In this document: in pieces, positions 61,618 through 64,000 of the stretch
Layout of the letters: each line of letters starts with the position of its first letter
Position numbering within the stretch: position 1 is the first letter of the stretch
Source: Sagittula sp048553715
GTDB taxonomy: Bacteria > Pseudomonadota > Alphaproteobacteria > Rhodobacterales > Rhodobacteraceae
Length of the DNA stretch: 64,000 nt
Direction of reading: 5' to 3'
Assembly: GCF_048553715.1 (NCBI RefSeq)
Contig: NZ_JBLZNC010000007.1
Coordinates: 62,001 to 126,000 of the forward strand
Notes under the pieces: model-generated
What the model was told of the DNA's origin: nothing
The model's input: only the letters and a program-made list of their open reading frames with translations
The model's database searches: none
Program-made: the position numbers and the translations under genes

Positions 61618-62979
61618 ATGCCCTACCTCTCGAGGCGCGGCAGCATCTTCTACTTCCGAAAACGCCTCCCCCGAGCGCTCTCCGCGCCCGGATCAAACCC
61701 GTTTCTCTGTCTTTCTTTGCGAACCGATTTCCTCCTCGACGCCGTTAGACGCGCTTCCGTGCTCGTCCCGGCTCTTGAAGAGCGAGAAAGACAAATGATG
61801 AAAGACACCGGCCGCACGCACTTCTGCCCCGAGCTCTGCAAGTCCATCCTGCAAGAGTTTCTGCGCGCGGAACTGATCCGGCTGATCAAATTCGAAGAGC
61901 AGATCGCAAGGCAGGAAGAAGAGGCGCTGGAGGCGCGCCTTGACGCGCTGGAAGCGGAAAATCGGCAATTGCGCGCCGCTGCCCGCAAGGGCGACTGGAC
62001 GGTTCTCCAGGAACCGCTGGAGCAGGCTGCTGCGCTGATGAAAGCTGAAGAGGCCGACAGTGCGGTCCCCGCGCTTGGCCGAAAGGCTGCGGCGCTCAAA
62101 CGGCAAGTGAACGACGTCGAAGCCATCGCCTTCTTCGGCGATGTGCCGATCACCGCTGTCACGAAAGAAAGACAGAGAGAATTCTTCGCGTGGATGAGCC
62201 GGTTGCCGAAGATTCATGGCAAAGGTCATGGACGGAACCGTTACACGAGCAAATCGCGCGCGCAGACCAGAAAGATGCTGCGATCATCGAGGCGCTGCGG
62301 GGCACCACCAAAATTTCGCGCGCAGAAAAGCGCGCTGTGCTGGCTGAGAAGCTCACACCGCGTCTGACGTTGACGACCCTGCGCCGTGATCGCGATGCCT
62401 TGAACAGGATGTTCAAGGCGGCCGTGGAACTTGGCGTTCCGAAGGTCGACGCGCTGACGTACAAGGACGTCGATCGCGTGCTGCACTGCGAAGTACCCGA
62501 CGACGATCTCTACGTACGGGTCACGAAAGCGAAATCACGCAAGCCATGGTCGCAAGAGCGTCTGGCGGCGCTGCTGACCTCACCGCTCTACACTGGCTCG
62601 GCCTCCAAGCATCGGCGCTGGCAGCGCGGGAAAGTGGTCACGCGGGACGCAGTCTATTGGGTGCCGCTGTTCGTCATGTCGCTCGGCACGCGGATCGAAG
62701 AAATCCTGTTTTTGAAGCGGAAGGATATTCTGTTCCGTAACGGGGTCTTCTGCGTCTCGATCAATTCGACGGCCGACAGCCCGGGCAAGACAACAGATGC
62801 AAAACGTATCCTGCCGCTGCCGCAAGTCATGCTGGACTTGGGGTTCGTCGACTGGTGGAAGTCGCTGCCGGACAGCCATGGGGTACTGCTGTTCCCGGAG
62901 GTCGCGCGCAGAACAGAGTCCGGCGACGTGTCCAGCGCCTTTGGCAAGAGCCTGTCGCGCATTCTGAACCATCTCGATT
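61618..62979 (+). pseudogene. Tyrosine recombinase/integrase remnant, frameshifted and truncated
   Basis: The start MPYLSRRGSIFYFRKRLPRA at 61618 is typical of roseobacter phage-type integrases. The reading frame breaks near 62220-62260: the first frame carries the N-terminal and coiled-coil part, and the following part (DAAIIEALRGTTKISRAEKR, then SLGTRIEEILFLKRKDI with the catalytic Arg) continues in another frame. The sequence then ends at an IS terminus near 62980, so the C-terminal HxxR and Tyr residues are missing. The gene should be inactive. It lies just after tRNA-Gln, its probable target. Confidence 0.8.
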
Positions 62980-63213
62980 TGAACCGCTCCGGGTTTGCCG
63001 GAGGCTCCAACTCTTGAGTAGGATGGAGCATCATGAGCAAAACCACGAACAAGTTTTCCCCTGAGGTGCGCGAACGCGCCGTGCGGATGGTTCTCGGCAA
63101 CGAGGGCGGGCATGGCTCTCGTTGGCAGGCTATCACGTCGATCTCTGCCAAGATCGGATGTTCGGCGAACACGCTGAACGACTGGGTCCAGAAGGCTGAG
63201 GTGGACAGCGGCC
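62980..63213 (+). mobile_element. IS3-family insertion sequence remnant (left end)
   Basis: The left terminal repeat reads TGAACCGCTCCGGGTTTGCC at 62980-62999. After about 50 bases the first open frame of an IS3-type transposase begins. The element stops near 63213, before the next gene, and no right end or second open frame is present. It interrupts the integrase remnant. Confidence 0.75.
63033..63212 (+). pseudogene. Truncated IS3-family transposase OrfA
   Basis: About 60 residues starting MSKTTNKFSPEVRERAVRMV, with the helix-turn-helix ISAKIGCSANTLNDWVQKAE characteristic of IS3 OrfA. After residue 60 the sequence loses similarity and runs into unrelated DNA near a TRAP permease gene. The leucine-zipper half and OrfB are missing, so it is inactive. 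Confidence 0.8.
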
Positions 63214-63238
63214 ATTGGCCGAAGTGGCCCACGGTTGG

Positions 63239-64000
63239 TTATACCGCCGCGGGCATGACCAGCTTCGGCAACCAAAGCGTCAGTTCGGGGATCAGCATCA
63301 CCAGCAACAGCACGATCAGCATGGGGATCAGGATGATCACCACATCGCGCAGCACCTGCGTCACGTTCAACCCACCGATTGCCGAGGCGATCAGCAGGCA
63401 TAACCCGTAGGGCGGCGTGACCAGCCCAAAAGCCAGCGAGATGATCCCGATCATGGCAAAGACCATTGGATGCATGCCCGCGTCTGCTGCCACGGGCATC
63501 AGTACCGTGCCAAGGATGATGATGGTCGGGATGGCGTCGATGAACAACCCGAACAGCAAAAACAGGGCTGCGATGATCAAAGCCGTGCCGAAGAGTCCGA
63601 CGTCGTGATAGGTCAATGTTTCCACGATCAACGTCGGCACTTTGAAGAAAGCCAGAAGCCAGCCAAAGGCGGTAGCCGTGCCGATAGCAAACAGCGAGAT
63701 CGAGGCGAACCGCCCGGTGTCATAGAAGATCCGGCCCAGATCCCGAAAACTGACAGTACGGTAGACGAACAGCCCAAGGATCATGGCGTACCCTGCGGCG
63801 ATGATGGCGCTTTCCGTTGGTGTCACCACGCCCAGCACGATGCCGCCCACCACAAAGACCGGTGTCAGCAGCGCAAGGATTGACCGGGAAAAGGCGCGCC
63901 AGCCCTCACGCATAGTGGGCCGTCCGGTCGTGGGATAGCCACGGCGCTTGGCGTAGACGTAAACCGTCAGCAACAGCGAACCGCCGATCATCAGGCCCGG
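63239..64000 (-). CDS. TRAP transporter large permease, DctM family (partial, runs off the window)
   Basis: At least 253 residues of the C-terminal part of a DctM-type permease. Hydrophobic helices and the family segments GVVTPTESAIIAAGYAM, LFGLFIDAIPTIIILGTVLM and LAFGLVTPPYGLCL are present. The frame is open to base 64000 and the N-terminal half lies beyond. A second TRAP system, distinct from the one at 19105, is therefore present. The 3' end is about 25 bases from the IS remnant, but its stop looks native. Confidence 0.92.
   Translation of the reverse strand, partial: PGLMIGGSLLLTVYVYAKRRGYPTTGRPTMREGWRAFSRSILALLTPVFVVGGIVLGVVTPTESAIIAAGYAMILGLFVYRTVSFRDLGRIFYDTGRFASISLFAIGTATAFGWLLAFFKVPTLIVETLTYHDVGLFGTALIIAALFLLFGLFIDAIPTIIILGTVLMPVAADAGMHPMVFAMIGIISLAFGLVTPPYGLCLLIASAIGGLNVTQVLRDVVIILIPMLIVLLLVMLIPELTLWLPKLVMPAAV

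Overview
The window reads as a high-GC alphaproteobacterial replicon, most likely from the marine Roseobacter group of the Rhodobacteraceae. This rests on the dense TRAP and Ugp-type transporter content, the repABC replication module, the DUF6494/DUF6505/DUF3305/DUF3306 proteins and an integrase of the type common in that family. The genus cannot be fixed from sequence alone. The presence of both a complete repABC cassette and a tRNA-Gln gene suggests a chromid or large plasmid, or a chromosome that has absorbed one.

Layout. (1) 1-18.9 kb is a formate dehydrogenase island. A leftward operon (10851 to 2106) encodes DUF3305, DUF3306, a TorD-like chaperone, a 60-residue Tat-signal protein, the FDH alpha, beta and gamma subunits, a 42-residue membrane peptide and an NtrC-type response regulator. 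Opposite it lie a large multi-[4Fe-4S] protein, a cytochrome c with a binding-protein-like N-terminus, and a tightly coupled operon of DUF6494, Mrp, a degenerate biotin/lipoate-ligase-like protein, DUF6505, a sensor kinase and DUF2478. The kinase and the response regulator probably form a pair. (2) 19.1-31.4 kb is a TRAP transporter, an IclR regulator and a beta-oxidation operon resembling the pim genes for dicarboxylate degradation. (3) 31.4-35.1 kb is repABC on the minus strand, with four parS-like palindromes and a predicted antisense RNA between repB and repC. (4) 35.1-43.7 kb holds agmatinase, a TetR/carboxymuconolactone-decarboxylase pair with two operators, a phosphopantetheinyl transferase, a LOV photoreceptor next to a CheB-CheR-PAS-HWE kinase and a single-domain response regulator, and HtpX. 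(5) 43.7-50.2 kb is a LacI-controlled Ugp-type ABC importer ending in a phosphodiesterase-fold enzyme. (6) 50.2-59.5 kb contains a dioxygenase/class II aldolase pair, two LysR regulators, and GMC oxidoreductase, enolase-superfamily and aldehyde dehydrogenase genes, then a 3-hydroxyisobutyrate-dehydrogenase-like gene. (7) 59.7-64 kb has an H-NOX/diguanylate cyclase pair, tRNA-Gln, a decayed integrase cut by an IS remnant, and the 3' part of a second TRAP permease.

How it works together. Formate is probably oxidised in the periplasm by a Cys-ligated molybdenum or tungsten FDH, with electrons passing to a membrane cytochrome b. The flanking two-component system and the accessory Fe-S, cytochrome and DUF proteins probably serve its maturation or control. 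The TRAP/pim-like block would import and oxidise organic acids. The light/chemotaxis kinase module and the H-NOX/c-di-GMP pair are signalling modules with unusual features: the H-NOX lacks the usual heme-ligating His, and the LOV protein sits 4 bases from the hybrid kinase. All coordinates and motif readings are by eye. Family assignments rest on recognised motifs, not on database searches.
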